A DNA stretch of 64,000 bases. It comes from Polynucleobacter ibericus. Lineage in GTDB: Bacteria > Pseudomonadota > Gammaproteobacteria > Burkholderiales > Burkholderiaceae. Shown piece after piece: positions 35,926 to 43,474 of this stretch. The stretch spans positions 1,111,564 to 1,175,563 of the forward strand of contig NZ_CP061309.1 of assembly GCF_018687955.1 (NCBI RefSeq), in the 5' to 3' direction. Made by a program: the position numbers and the translations under genes. The notes under the pieces were generated by a model. It had not been told where the DNA came from and searched no databases. It worked only from the letters and a program-made list of their open reading frames with translations. Each line of letters begins with the position of its first letter. Position 1 is the stretch's first letter.

Positions 35926-36617
35926 TAGCGATTCACTATATAAATAAACCACTCCCATAGGGCTTCATACCCTACAGTAAGTAGTAGCACGCCAAAGAAA
36001 AGCAGAAAAATACCGGCGACTAATTTCAAGCCAAAGGAACGAATTGGTTGAAGCTCTAAATCGATTGCATTAGGATCTTTATGGAGCTTGCCCGGATCAA
36101 CCTCTGTTGGATTCCAAAAGACTTCATAAGCATTTAGCGCCCTATCTTCACCCGTCCTCAATAACTGCCGTGTGAAGCGACATAGGAGTGTGTCTGGATT
36201 TTTTAAGGAGTTGTAGGCCCCCTCGGATAAATAGAGCTCTCCAGCCCCAGCTGCCTCAGCCATAAATGAGGCTAATTGGAGTGAGCGCTCGTCTTCCTTT
36301 AACCCAGTAAAGGGGTTGATCAGAGCGACTATTCCAATAGAAGCTAAAGCTATAGGGGCCGAATGATTTTTTGCATTTAATGCATCCGCCTCTATTTGAA
36401 TGGCCATAGCAGCTTGGACTGCAAAACTGACTTGCTCAAACTCGTACATCAGCTTGTCAGGAGATCCTGCAAATTTTGTCCCACGAAAATCTTTACAAAT
36501 TTTTGCAATGAGAAGAATGAGTTTCTCGCGAGCAGCATGATTAGATGCCTCGTCCGATGACTCCACATCTATTCTTGGGATGATGTGTATATGAAAGGCG
36601 CAATAAAAGTTACTCAT
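35925..36617 (-). CDS. Tail-anchored protein with degenerate nucleotidyl-cyclase-like domain
   Basis: This 230-residue protein has no assigned function. The first 165 residues resemble the core of class III adenylate/guanylate cyclases: SFAVQAAMAIQIEADALN, a beta strand ASIGIVALINP, a SLQLASFMAEAAGAGELYLS block and SEGAYNSL. The usual metal-binding aspartate segment at the N-terminus is replaced by HIHIIPRID, so catalysis is doubtful. A single membrane helix (about 196-222) near the C-terminus would hold it in the inner membrane. Its start overlaps the dgkA stop (TGATG) and its stop overlaps the bcsA start (TAATG), so its amount is tied to BcsA. Cyclase homology is inferred by eye. Confidence 0.65.
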   Translation of the reverse strand: MSNFYCAFHIHIIPRIDVESSDEASNHAAREKLILLIAKICKDFRGTKFAGSPDKLMYEFEQVSFAVQAAMAIQIEADALNAKNHSAPIALASIGIVALINPFTGLKEDERSLQLASFMAEAAGAGELYLSEGAYNSLKNPDTLLCRFTRQLLRTGEDRALNAYEVFWNPTEVDPGKLHKDPNAIDLELQPIRSFGLKLVAGIFLLFFGVLLLTVGYEALWEWFIYIVNR

Positions 36618-36961
36618 CAGAAAAATGGCGACAAGAACCGCGCAAAGATTAAGACAATAGCTAGTACGATAATCATTACTGCAGCCGCACCAAGATCCTT
36701 AATCTTTTTAATCTCAGGATGTTCTTCCATGGTGATTAAATCGCAGGTTTTCTCAATCGCTGTATTGAGAGCTTCAACAGCTAGAAGAACGAGTGATAAA
36801 ACTGCAATTAATACAGTGTAGACATTTGGGCGATAGCAAAAAAATCCAATTGCGACTACTACCAAGATTAACTCTCGACGTGCCGCCTTTTGAAGAGCGA
36901 GTTCCTTGATACCATCAAGGGCATTGATAGTCGCATCAATAATGTTTCGCTTTTTTGGCAT
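36617..36961 (-). CDS. dgkA: Diacylglycerol kinase, prokaryotic type
   Basis: DgkA phosphorylates diacylglycerol to phosphatidic acid in the inner membrane, returning head-group-transfer waste to lipid synthesis. The 114-residue protein has three membrane helices and the family signature VEALNTAIEKTCD with the catalytic Glu. The frame is open up to 37063, but ATG 36961 gives the normal family length. It lies 43 bp after a diguanylate cyclase gene and is coupled to the cyclase-like gene. In this island a source of diacylglycerol is BcsG. Confidence 0.92.
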   Translation of the reverse strand: MPKKRNIIDATINALDGIKELALQKAARRELILVVVAIGFFCYRPNVYTVLIAVLSLVLLAVEALNTAIEKTCDLITMEEHPEIKKIKDLGAAAVMIIVLAIVLIFARFLSPFF

Positions 36962-37004
36962 GACAGTAAGATTTAATAGCAATAAAGACCATATTATGAG
37001 GCTA

Positions 37005-37835
37005 TTAGCTCCAGAGCTCAGTGCGATTGCGACCCCTCGTCTTGGCTCGATACATGGCCTCATCGGCTTTAGCGTAAAACGCTCTCAAAACAATATCTGC
37101 CTTAGTCTCACCATGGCTTTGGGGGCTATAGCACGCAACTCCAATGCTAATAGTTATAAATACCTCTTTGCCATCTACTACGGCGCAAGGCAAAGAAGCC
37201 GCCTTCTTACGCAGGCGTTCAGCCACCTCATGAGCCAAGTCTATGGAGTTCCCAGGCAGAATGACAAAAAACTCTTCTCCACCAACCCTGCCAAAGATAT
37301 CAATCACCCTCAATTCTTCTTGGCAATGCTTTACCAGGTTTACTAAAACAACATCCCCAAGTGGATGCCCATATTGATCATTAATTTTTTTAAAGTGATC
37401 AATATCTAGCATCAGAAAGGCTGCGGGCTCTTGACTACGTAGCGATCTTTCGATTTCCAATTTCGCTCTGGCAAACGTTTCCGACCTACTCAATGCGTGC
37501 GTTAAAAAATCAACCTTGGCAGCAGAATCAAGAAGAAAGTTTTTTTTCTCTAATTCTAGGATTATTTTTTTTATTTCGAAAGAACCAAAAACAATCAAAG
37601 CTGAGATTGAGAGTGCTAAAAAAGCATCAAAGAGATTGAAATGACCATCATTGTAAAAATGTATTAGAGGCGAAAGTCTTCTACCAACCATCAAAGCAAA
37701 GGCAACTGCTAAAAGGCCACTAGCCAGCCGATAGGATTTAGACTGGAAAAATAAATTGATTGCATAAGCAGCAGCAAAACACTGAGCGCCCACTGCTAAG
37801 ATATAAAAAAACAACGCGCAATACTTAGTAAACAT
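37005..37835 (-). CDS. Diguanylate cyclase with N-terminal membrane region
   Basis: This 276-residue protein has three to four membrane helices (residues 1-95) and a GGDEF-family domain with active site GGEEF at 185-189. An RVID product-inhibition site lies five residues upstream. The preceding FLMLDIDHFKKINDQYGH holds the metal-binding Asp, and the C-terminal EAMYRAKTRGRN is typical. It should make c-di-GMP, the activator of BcsA. It lies 2 bp after the GAF-HD-GYP gene and just upstream of the dgkA-bcsA-bcsC genes, probably in one long transcript. Confidence 0.93.
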   Translation of the reverse strand: MFTKYCALFFYILAVGAQCFAAAYAINLFFQSKSYRLASGLLAVAFALMVGRRLSPLIHFYNDGHFNLFDAFLALSISALIVFGSFEIKKIILELEKKNFLLDSAAKVDFLTHALSRSETFARAKLEIERSLRSQEPAAFLMLDIDHFKKINDQYGHPLGDVVLVNLVKHCQEELRVIDIFGRVGGEEFFVILPGNSIDLAHEVAERLRKKAASLPCAVVDGKEVFITISIGVACYSPQSHGETKADIVLRAFYAKADEAMYRAKTRGRNRTELWS

Positions 37836-37837
37836 TT

Positions 37838-39067
37838 TTATTGTGTATCAATTATTTGTTGTAGTTCATTTTCACCTTTAATAAGCATAAATGCAGCATC
37901 AACTACCTTGGCATCCAACTTAGTTCCTGCTTCCAATCTAATTTCATCTAGCGCAGCAGCCAAGCCTTTCGCCGGACGATAGGGTCTATGGGTAGCCATC
38001 GCCTCAAGAGTATCTGCCACAGCCAACACCCTGGCCTCTTCACAGATTTGAGCCCCCTGAAGATGATTTGGATAACCACTGCCATCAAGGCGCTCGTGGT
38101 GTTGATGCACCATCTCGGCAATAGGCCACGGGAATGGGATGTCCTTCAGAATTTGATAGCCTGCTTCTACATGCCCTTGAACTAACTGCATCTCAATATC
38201 GGTTAAACGAGATGGCTTGGTGAGTATTTCGGAAGGCACTGCCATTTTGCCAATATCGTGCACCATCGCGGCCATATAAAGAGCCTGAATTCGCTCGTTA
38301 TCCCAACCCAGTTCACGAGCAATTGCCATAGAAATACTAGCCACCCTCTTTTGATGGCCAGCTGTATAAGGATCTCGCCATTCCATCGTCTTGGACATCG
38401 CCTCAATGGTTGATCGCAACGCAGTTGATAAGCGCTCTTGTGTTAATTCCTTTTCATGAATCTGATCATCCAACTTATGCTGACGCTCGATTGAACGTAA
38501 ACCAAATCCAATTTCCTTAGCAAGACTTTCGAATAATTGAACCTCGGAGATCCCGAATGTATTTGGCACAGCCGAGTAAACCAGTAATACACCAAAAGGC
38601 ATGGCGGTCTCTCCGTCCGGTATTGGGCAACCAATTGCAGAGCGAATACCAAATTCTCTTGCGCGTTCACGCCAAGACTCAAACCCAGGATCTGTTTCAC
38701 TATCAATGACTATGCTTGTTTCATTGCCGCGTATACAACGACCCGCTGGCCCTTTACCAGTCTGCTCAGACTCTGACCAACTAACAATAATATTTTCTAT
38801 ATATCCCTTTGATGCTCCGGCAGCGCCAACTACTTTTACCGTCTTAAAGGTATCGGCCTCTGCTCTGCCAACCCATGCAAGGACATAAGGACCCTTCATA
38901 GCAATTGCCTCACAAACTTCCTGTATCAGCAATTCAGTTGAGTTTGCGCGAGCCAAAGCGGCAGCCGCTTCAGATAGAGCAGATAAGGCCCAACCCCGCT
39001 TCTCCAACTCATCCTGGATTGCCTCTTGGGTTATTGCAATTGAGGGCTGCGAAGACTTATTATTCAT
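37838..39067 (-). CDS. GAF-HD-GYP c-di-GMP phosphodiesterase
   Basis: This 409-residue soluble protein has an N-terminal GAF sensor domain (about residues 30-190; AWVGRAEADTFKTVKVVGAA and FGIRSAIGCPI are typical) and a C-terminal HD-GYP domain. The catalytic HDIGKMAVP starts at His270, followed by HQHHERLDGSGYPNH with the GYP motif. Metal ligands appear complete. It hydrolyses c-di-GMP, opposing the cyclase encoded 2 bp downstream. It is apparently the first gene of the minus-strand cellulose-island unit. Confidence 0.93.
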   Translation of the reverse strand: MNNKSSQPSIAITQEAIQDELEKRGWALSALSEAAAALARANSTELLIQEVCEAIAMKGPYVLAWVGRAEADTFKTVKVVGAAGASKGYIENIIVSWSESEQTGKGPAGRCIRGNETSIVIDSETDPGFESWRERAREFGIRSAIGCPIPDGETAMPFGVLLVYSAVPNTFGISEVQLFESLAKEIGFGLRSIERQHKLDDQIHEKELTQERLSTALRSTIEAMSKTMEWRDPYTAGHQKRVASISMAIARELGWDNERIQALYMAAMVHDIGKMAVPSEILTKPSRLTDIEMQLVQGHVEAGYQILKDIPFPWPIAEMVHQHHERLDGSGYPNHLQGAQICEEARVLAVADTLEAMATHRPYRPAKGLAAALDEIRLEAGTKLDAKVVDAAFMLIKGENELQQIIDTQ

Positions 39068-39158
39068 ACTTTTATTATGGATCTAAAAGTCTATAAAAGA
39101 TCTTGCTATAAATAATAAATAAGCAGAGTATTGAGATGTAAAGAGACGCTAAGGACGC

Positions 39159-39650
39159 ATGCAAGACGATATTGAAAAGATTTACGCAAAGATAATCAGC
39201 CTTGAAACTGAAGTAGGTAACTTGCGTCAGGGCTACATTACTATCAATGCCCGTTATGCTGAAGCACTGGGCACTCTAAAAGCTTTAACCTCCAGCGCCC
39301 TAGAGGCGGCCAAAAGAGCGGCTGTGTCAGCTGAAAAGGCTTCCCTATCCGCAAGAAACTGCGCCACTGCTGCCAAGCTTGCTGCTTCAGAGGCAATAGT
39401 AGATGCCGCTGAAGCTGCTGCTGATGCCGCTGCTGCTTCTGCTGAGGCTGCTATTGAAGCAGCTGCCGCTGCTTCTGCGGCAGCCGCAGCTGCTGCCGCT
39501 GCAGTTGCCCATCAGGCAGAAGAGTCATCAATTTTGGCTTCTGCTGAAGCTGCTGAAGCTACTAAGAGAGCTGCAATGGCTGCAGCCGAAGCTGTGAAGA
39601 TGTCTAATCTTGCTGCTGAGTCTGCAAGATCTGCTCGCAATCAGAAATGA
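39159..39650 (+). CDS. Alanine-rich coiled-coil protein
   Basis: This 163-residue protein has a normal start (MQDDIEKIYAKIISLETEVG) and then an extremely alanine-rich, helix-forming region: about 60 of 163 residues are Ala, often spaced with E, S and K, and the middle contains a run of nine. No signal peptide or membrane segment is present. It should form a long helix or coiled coil, possibly a filament or scaffold. The function is not recognisable. It is divergent from the GAF-HD-GYP gene across a 91-bp gap and ends before a clear terminator. Confidence 0.75.
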   Translation: MQDDIEKIYAKIISLETEVGNLRQGYITINARYAEALGTLKALTSSALEAAKRAAVSAEKASLSARNCATAAKLAASEAIVDAAEAAADAAAASAEAAIEAAAAASAAAAAAAAAVAHQAEESSILASAEAAEATKRAAMAAAEAVKMSNLAAESARSARNQK

Positions 39651-39670
39651 GCGCTCATCTCCAAAAAGTA

Positions 39671-39700
39671 AAAAGCCCCAAATTAGGGGCTTCTTACTTT
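39671..39700 (+). terminator. Intrinsic terminator after the alanine-rich gene
   Basis: A 7-bp stem AAGCCCC / GGGGCTT (39673-39679 with 39686-39692) closes a 6-nt loop and is followed by a T-rich stretch (CTTACTTT), 21 bp after the alanine-rich gene's stop. An A-rich left flank means it may also work on the minus strand for the tRNA-His transcript. Confidence 0.8.
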
Positions 39701-39707
39701 GATACTA

Positions 39708-39784
39708 TGGGGCGAACGACGGGGCTCGAACCCGCGACAACCAGAATCACAATCTGGGACTCTACCAACTGAGCTACGTCCGCC
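39708..39784 (-). tRNA. tRNA-His (anticodon GUG)
   Basis: Read on the minus strand, the acceptor GCGGACG pairs with CGTTCGC and carries the extra 5' G (G-1) opposite C73, which is special to histidine tRNA. The anticodon arm CCAGA / TCTGG encloses TTGTGAT, giving anticodon GUG. The T-arm contains GGTTCGAGCC. CCA is encoded at 39708-39710. It lies alone between dusA and the terminator. Confidence 0.97.
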
Positions 39785-39815
39785 ACTGAAGACCTAGATT
39801 ATAGCTTTTTGCTCA

Positions 39816-39834
39816 AAATGGTGTCAAAAACACC
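39816..39834 (-). terminator. Possible terminator after dusA
   Basis: On the minus strand a 5-bp stem GGTGT / ACACC with a 5-nt T-rich loop is followed by ATTTTG, just after the dusA stop. The stem is short and the U-tract imperfect, so this is a weak call. Confidence 0.4.
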
Positions 39835-39849
39835 CCTTTTAGCCCCAGC

Positions 39850-40932
39850 TTAAGCAGTTTCAAACTCAAAAGCAGCCCAATCTCCAAGGCATAAGCTAGC
39901 GTCTATAAAAAAGTCCGTAATAGCCGCTTTGCTCTGAACTTTGGCTAAAGCATGGTGATCTGAGAGCCGCTGACGCCAATAACGCGAACCCGCCCTACCG
40001 TGAGCTAGACCCAGAATATGTCTCGTGAATGCCCCAATATAGAAAGGCTTGCTTTTGGCCTGACATTCATCAAACCAAGCGTGAACCTGATGAACCAATG
40101 CAATCTGAATACGGTGCCACTCGGTTTCACTAAACAGATAACCAGCAGCATCACCATCAGTGTTGATCATGTCATCCCAGCCAAGTAGCAATGCGGGGAA
40201 ATGATATGCAGATCTACCCACCATAAAGCCATCGAAATCATTCCAGTGGCCAGCAATTTGCTCATTGGTTTCTAAACCACCATTGAGCAACACCTTGAGA
40301 TTTGGAAATTGCTTTTGCGCATCTAAGCGAAGCTTTGCAGCAACTTCATAACGCAGTGGCGGTTTACTACGATTCTCTTTAGGCGACAAACCTTTAAGCA
40401 CTGCATTACGAGCATGAATAGTGACTTGACTTGCACCAGCATCGGCAACAGCCAAAATGAAATTCAATGCAAATTGATAATCAGCTTCTGAGTTGGCGGC
40501 ATCCATAGAATCCAAACCTAAGCGATGCTTTACGGAGATTGGTATATCTACTGCGCTTTTCATGGAGCGCACACATTCAGCCACTAAGTTAGGCTCAGCC
40601 ATCAGGCATGCACCAAAGGCCCCGCGCTGCACTCGCTCCGATGGACAGCCACAGTTCAAATCAATCTCGTTATAACCCCATTGCTGCGCTAACTCAGCAG
40701 ACTTTGCCAAATCAGAAGGCTCTGATCCACCTAACTGCAAAACAACTGGATGTTGGTCTTGCGAATAATCCAAATGACGCGGAACATCACCATGCATGAG
40801 TGCACCAGTGGAAACCATTTCTGTATATAGAACAGCTTCTTTAGTAAGTGTGCGATGAAAAGAACGGCAATGACGATCTGTCCACTCCATCATTGGGGCG
40901 ACCGCTAAGCGTTTCTTTGAGGGGTTTTTCAT
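39850..40932 (-). CDS. dusA: tRNA-dihydrouridine(20/20a) synthase
   Basis: DusA uses FMN and NADPH to reduce uridines in the D-loop of tRNA. The 360-residue protein starts VAPMMEWTDRHCR, has the MVSTGALMHGD substrate loop, the catalytic cysteine in NCGCPSERVQ (Cys96), SVKHRLGLD, and the later VLLNGGLETNEQ and GFMVGRSAYHFP FMN-binding segments. These distinguish DusA from DusB and DusC. It is a single gene between tRNA-His and small hypothetical genes. Confidence 0.96.
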   Translation of the reverse strand: MKNPSKKRLAVAPMMEWTDRHCRSFHRTLTKEAVLYTEMVSTGALMHGDVPRHLDYSQDQHPVVLQLGGSEPSDLAKSAELAQQWGYNEIDLNCGCPSERVQRGAFGACLMAEPNLVAECVRSMKSAVDIPISVKHRLGLDSMDAANSEADYQFALNFILAVADAGASQVTIHARNAVLKGLSPKENRSKPPLRYEVAAKLRLDAQKQFPNLKVLLNGGLETNEQIAGHWNDFDGFMVGRSAYHFPALLLGWDDMINTDGDAAGYLFSETEWHRIQIALVHQVHAWFDECQAKSKPFYIGAFTRHILGLAHGRAGSRYWRQRLSDHHALAKVQSKAAITDFFIDASLCLGDWAAFEFETA

Positions 40933-40977
40933 AAACTTCTACAAAAGTGCAATATACGTGTCATTTTAAATGGATAA

Positions 40978-40995
40978 GGGCAACCGAAGCTGCCC
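40978..40995 (-). terminator. Hairpin with UUCG tetraloop after the 41033 gene
   Basis: On the minus strand GGGCAGC-TTCG-GTTGCCC forms a 7-bp stem (one G-U pair) capped by the very stable C(UUCG)G tetraloop, 37 bp after the stop of the small gene at 41033. It is followed by TTATCC, a weak U-tract. It probably ends the transcript of the two small minus-strand genes or separates it from dusA. Confidence 0.6.
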
Positions 40996-41032
40996 CTTTA
41001 CTGCTGGAAATGACTAAATTAGTAGATTCGCT

Positions 41033-41287
41033 CTAGCGCAGTTTTGATAACTTTGCCTCTAGCTCAACGGCAAGATCTAAAGCCCCCATATATCCTGACT
41101 TCAGATGATTCGGCAGATCAGGATCACCAACCATTGCGCCTAAGGTTTCAACTAGGCTAAATACCAATCCTTTAGCAGCGCCTGCAGCGATCGTATTGTT
41201 CGCTACAGCCTCATCAATATGATTTACTGCATCTAGAAAGTAATCGTGTCCTGGGAGACCATCCGGTCCTAAAGCTTCTTGAGTCAT
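41033..41287 (-). CDS. Small hypothetical protein
   Basis: This 84-residue, mostly helical acidic protein is not recognised (MTQEALGPDGLPGHDYFLDA at the start, GALDLAVELEAKLSKLR at the end). No signal peptide or membrane segment is visible. The ATG at 41287 was preferred over an in-frame start at 41305 because the extra residues add nothing recognisable. The gene begins 25 bp after the stop of the 41313 gene and probably shares its transcript. Confidence 0.6.
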   Translation of the reverse strand: MTQEALGPDGLPGHDYFLDAVNHIDEAVANNTIAAGAAKGLVFSLVETLGAMVGDPDLPNHLKSGYMGALDLAVELEAKLSKLR

Positions 41288-41312
41288 TTGTGTCGTCCTA
41301 TGCAATTTAGAT

Positions 41313-41696
41313 TTATAGCATTTGATCTACTTTATAGAAAAACTTGCGTGCATAGGCAAGAATTTCTTTATCAGAAGGATGATCCACTGTTTCTACACCA
41401 ACAATATTCTCTGCAATCTTCGCGTCATGCTTGTGGGCATGCTTAATGAGCTCTAATTTTGCAGAGCCAGGTCCAAGAATCAAAATTTCCTTGGACTCAT
41501 TCACAGCATTAATGACTGAATGTAGGTATTTAGAGTCTAGAGCCAATCTACCGCTACCGACCTCCCCGCCCTTGTGGTGCAAATGTGCATGAGTGGTTTT
41601 GCTTCGAATTACTTCAGCCTCACTAGCATCTGCGCTTAAAAACATCACGTGAGCTTCTTGATGGTCAATCCAAATAACTGCATGATTTAATGACAT
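41313..41696 (-). CDS. eRF1-domain-like 'translational machinery' family protein
   Basis: This 127-residue soluble protein opens NHAVIWIDHQEAHVMFLSAD and continues with a histidine-rich THAHLHHKGG, then YLHSVINAVNESKEILILGP and LELIKHAHKH. This resembles small bacterial proteins annotated as translational machinery or eRF1-domain-like (related to the BaeRF group) that are often expressed under stress. The resemblance is by pattern only, and no enzymatic residues were recognised. It leads a two-gene unit with the 41033 gene. Confidence 0.6.
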   Translation of the reverse strand: MSLNHAVIWIDHQEAHVMFLSADASEAEVIRSKTTHAHLHHKGGEVGSGRLALDSKYLHSVINAVNESKEILILGPGSAKLELIKHAHKHDAKIAENIVGVETVDHPSDKEILAYARKFFYKVDQML

Positions 41697-41836
41697 ATTC
41701 TTCCTATTATTGATATTAACTACCCTTTAAGAATACTCCTGCCCAGCTTGGGAGTGAGGGCTTAGCTTGATTTAAGTCAAATTGAACGCATTTGCATTAA
41801 ATTCGTATACTGAGATCATTCAAACTCCAGTTCAAT

Positions 41837-43474
41837 ATGGCCATGTCTCCTAACAAATACCTACCTATTCGATACATACCATTTAGCCTTTGTATTTTGG
41901 TGACTATTGCTAGCTTCATCGCCATTGAACTCCATCAGCAAGCATTTCGATTTTTCCTGGTGTTTGGGTTTTTAACCCTGGTAGGCATCTACGATCTTCT
42001 CCAAACCAAAACAGCCATCCTGCGCAATTACCCAGTAATTGGTCATTTGCGGTTCATGCTGGAATTTATTCGCCCGGAGATTCGTCAGTACTTTATCGAG
42101 GGTGACAATGATGAAACCCCCTTCTCAAAAGAACAACGCACCCTAGTCTACTCACGCGCTAAAGCCGTTCCCGATGAAATCCCCTTTGGTACAACCTTAG
42201 ATGTGATGGCTCCAGGCTATCAATGGATGAACCAATCATTTGCTCCAACGCACTTGCCTAGCCATGATTTTCGAGTAGAGATTGGTGGCAAGGATTGTAA
42301 GCAAAAGTATTCAGCTAGCATCTTCAATATATCTGCGATGAGCTTTGGCTCCCTCAGTGCAAATGCTATTCTGGCATTAAACCTGGGGGCTAAAAAGGGT
42401 GGCTTTGCCCATGACACTGGTGAAGGCTCAATCTCTCAATACCACCGCGTGCATGGCGGTGATCTGATTTGGGAAATTGGCTCTGGCTACTTTGGTTGCC
42501 GCAATCCAGATGGCAGCTTTAATGCCGATAAATATACTGAGAATGCTTTAGACCCTCAGGTCAAGATGGTTGAGATCAAACTCAGTCAAGGCGCCAAGCC
42601 TGGTCATGGCGGGATCTTGCCTGGCTCTAAGGTGACGGCTGAGATTGCTGCTGCACGCGGCGTAAAAGAGGGCGAAGCTTGTGTCTCCCCTGCCTCACAT
42701 AGCGCTTTCTCTACCCCGCTTGAACTCATTCACTTTGTGAAAAAATTACGCGATCTCTCTGGTGGTAAGCCAGTTGGCTTTAAGTTTTGCGTAGGTCACC
42801 CTTGGGAGTGGTTCGGCATTGTGAAGGCCATGCTAGAGACTGGCATTTATCCAGACTTTATTGTGGTGGATGGCTCTGAAGGCGGAACTGGTGCATCGCC
42901 AGTAGAGTTCACTAACCATGTAGGCACACCACTGCAAGAAGGTCTACGCCTAGTACACAACACTCTTGTTGGCGCTAATCTGCGCGATCACATTAAGATT
43001 GGCTGCGCAGGAAAAATCATTAGCGCATTTGATATGGCAGTAGCTTTTGCTTTAGGAGCTGATTGGTGCAATAGTGCCCGTGGCTTTATGTTCTCGATTG
43101 GGTGCATTCAGGCTCAGGTTTGCAATACTGGCAACTGCCCTACCGGCGTTACCACTCAAGATCCTGTGCGCCAAAAAGCTTTGGTTGTTCCCAACAAGGC
43201 TGAACGGGTATATAACTTCCACAACGAGACCCTCAAAACCCTCAAGGCATTAGTGGAGGCAGCAGGCTTACATCACCCTGGTGAGATTGATGCCCCACAC
43301 ATCATCAGGCGTATCAACAAGCATGAAGTTCGACTACTCTCTTTCTTGCTCCCAGAAATGCCTGCAGGCTTACTGCTTAATGCCGAGCATATTGATCCAA
43401 GCTTAAACCTACCAAGGGTATTTGAGTTGTATTGGCATCGCTCCCAAGCGCAGAGCTTTGCAATTAAAAGCTAA
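41837..43474 (+). CDS. FMN-binding glutamate-synthase-family protein
   Basis: This 545-residue protein has two N-terminal membrane helices (about residues 10-55) and a domain like the FMN/iron-sulfur synthase domain of glutamate synthase. Visible motifs are MSFGSLSANAILAL, GAKPGHGGILPGSKV, DGSEGGTGASPVEF, and a cluster-binding cysteine run GCIQAQVCNTGNCPTGV. It lacks the amidotransferase domain, so it is not a complete glutamate synthase. A membrane-linked flavin oxidoreductase with unknown substrate is most likely. Its end overlaps the convergent diguanylate cyclase gene by 4 bp. Confidence 0.88.
   Translation: MAMSPNKYLPIRYIPFSLCILVTIASFIAIELHQQAFRFFLVFGFLTLVGIYDLLQTKTAILRNYPVIGHLRFMLEFIRPEIRQYFIEGDNDETPFSKEQRTLVYSRAKAVPDEIPFGTTLDVMAPGYQWMNQSFAPTHLPSHDFRVEIGGKDCKQKYSASIFNISAMSFGSLSANAILALNLGAKKGGFAHDTGEGSISQYHRVHGGDLIWEIGSGYFGCRNPDGSFNADKYTENALDPQVKMVEIKLSQGAKPGHGGILPGSKVTAEIAAARGVKEGEACVSPASHSAFSTPLELIHFVKKLRDLSGGKPVGFKFCVGHPWEWFGIVKAMLETGIYPDFIVVDGSEGGTGASPVEFTNHVGTPLQEGLRLVHNTLVGANLRDHIKIGCAGKIISAFDMAVAFALGADWCNSARGFMFSIGCIQAQVCNTGNCPTGVTTQDPVRQKALVVPNKAERVYNFHNETLKTLKALVEAAGLHHPGEIDAPHIIRRINKHEVRLLSFLLPEMPAGLLLNAEHIDPSLNLPRVFELYWHRSQAQSFAIKS

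Noticed and set aside
39360..39600. Repetitive GCT/GCC/GCA stretch considered as a tandem-repeat or CRISPR-like array
   Set aside because: It is alanine codons inside a normal coding frame, with no regular repeat-spacer spacing.
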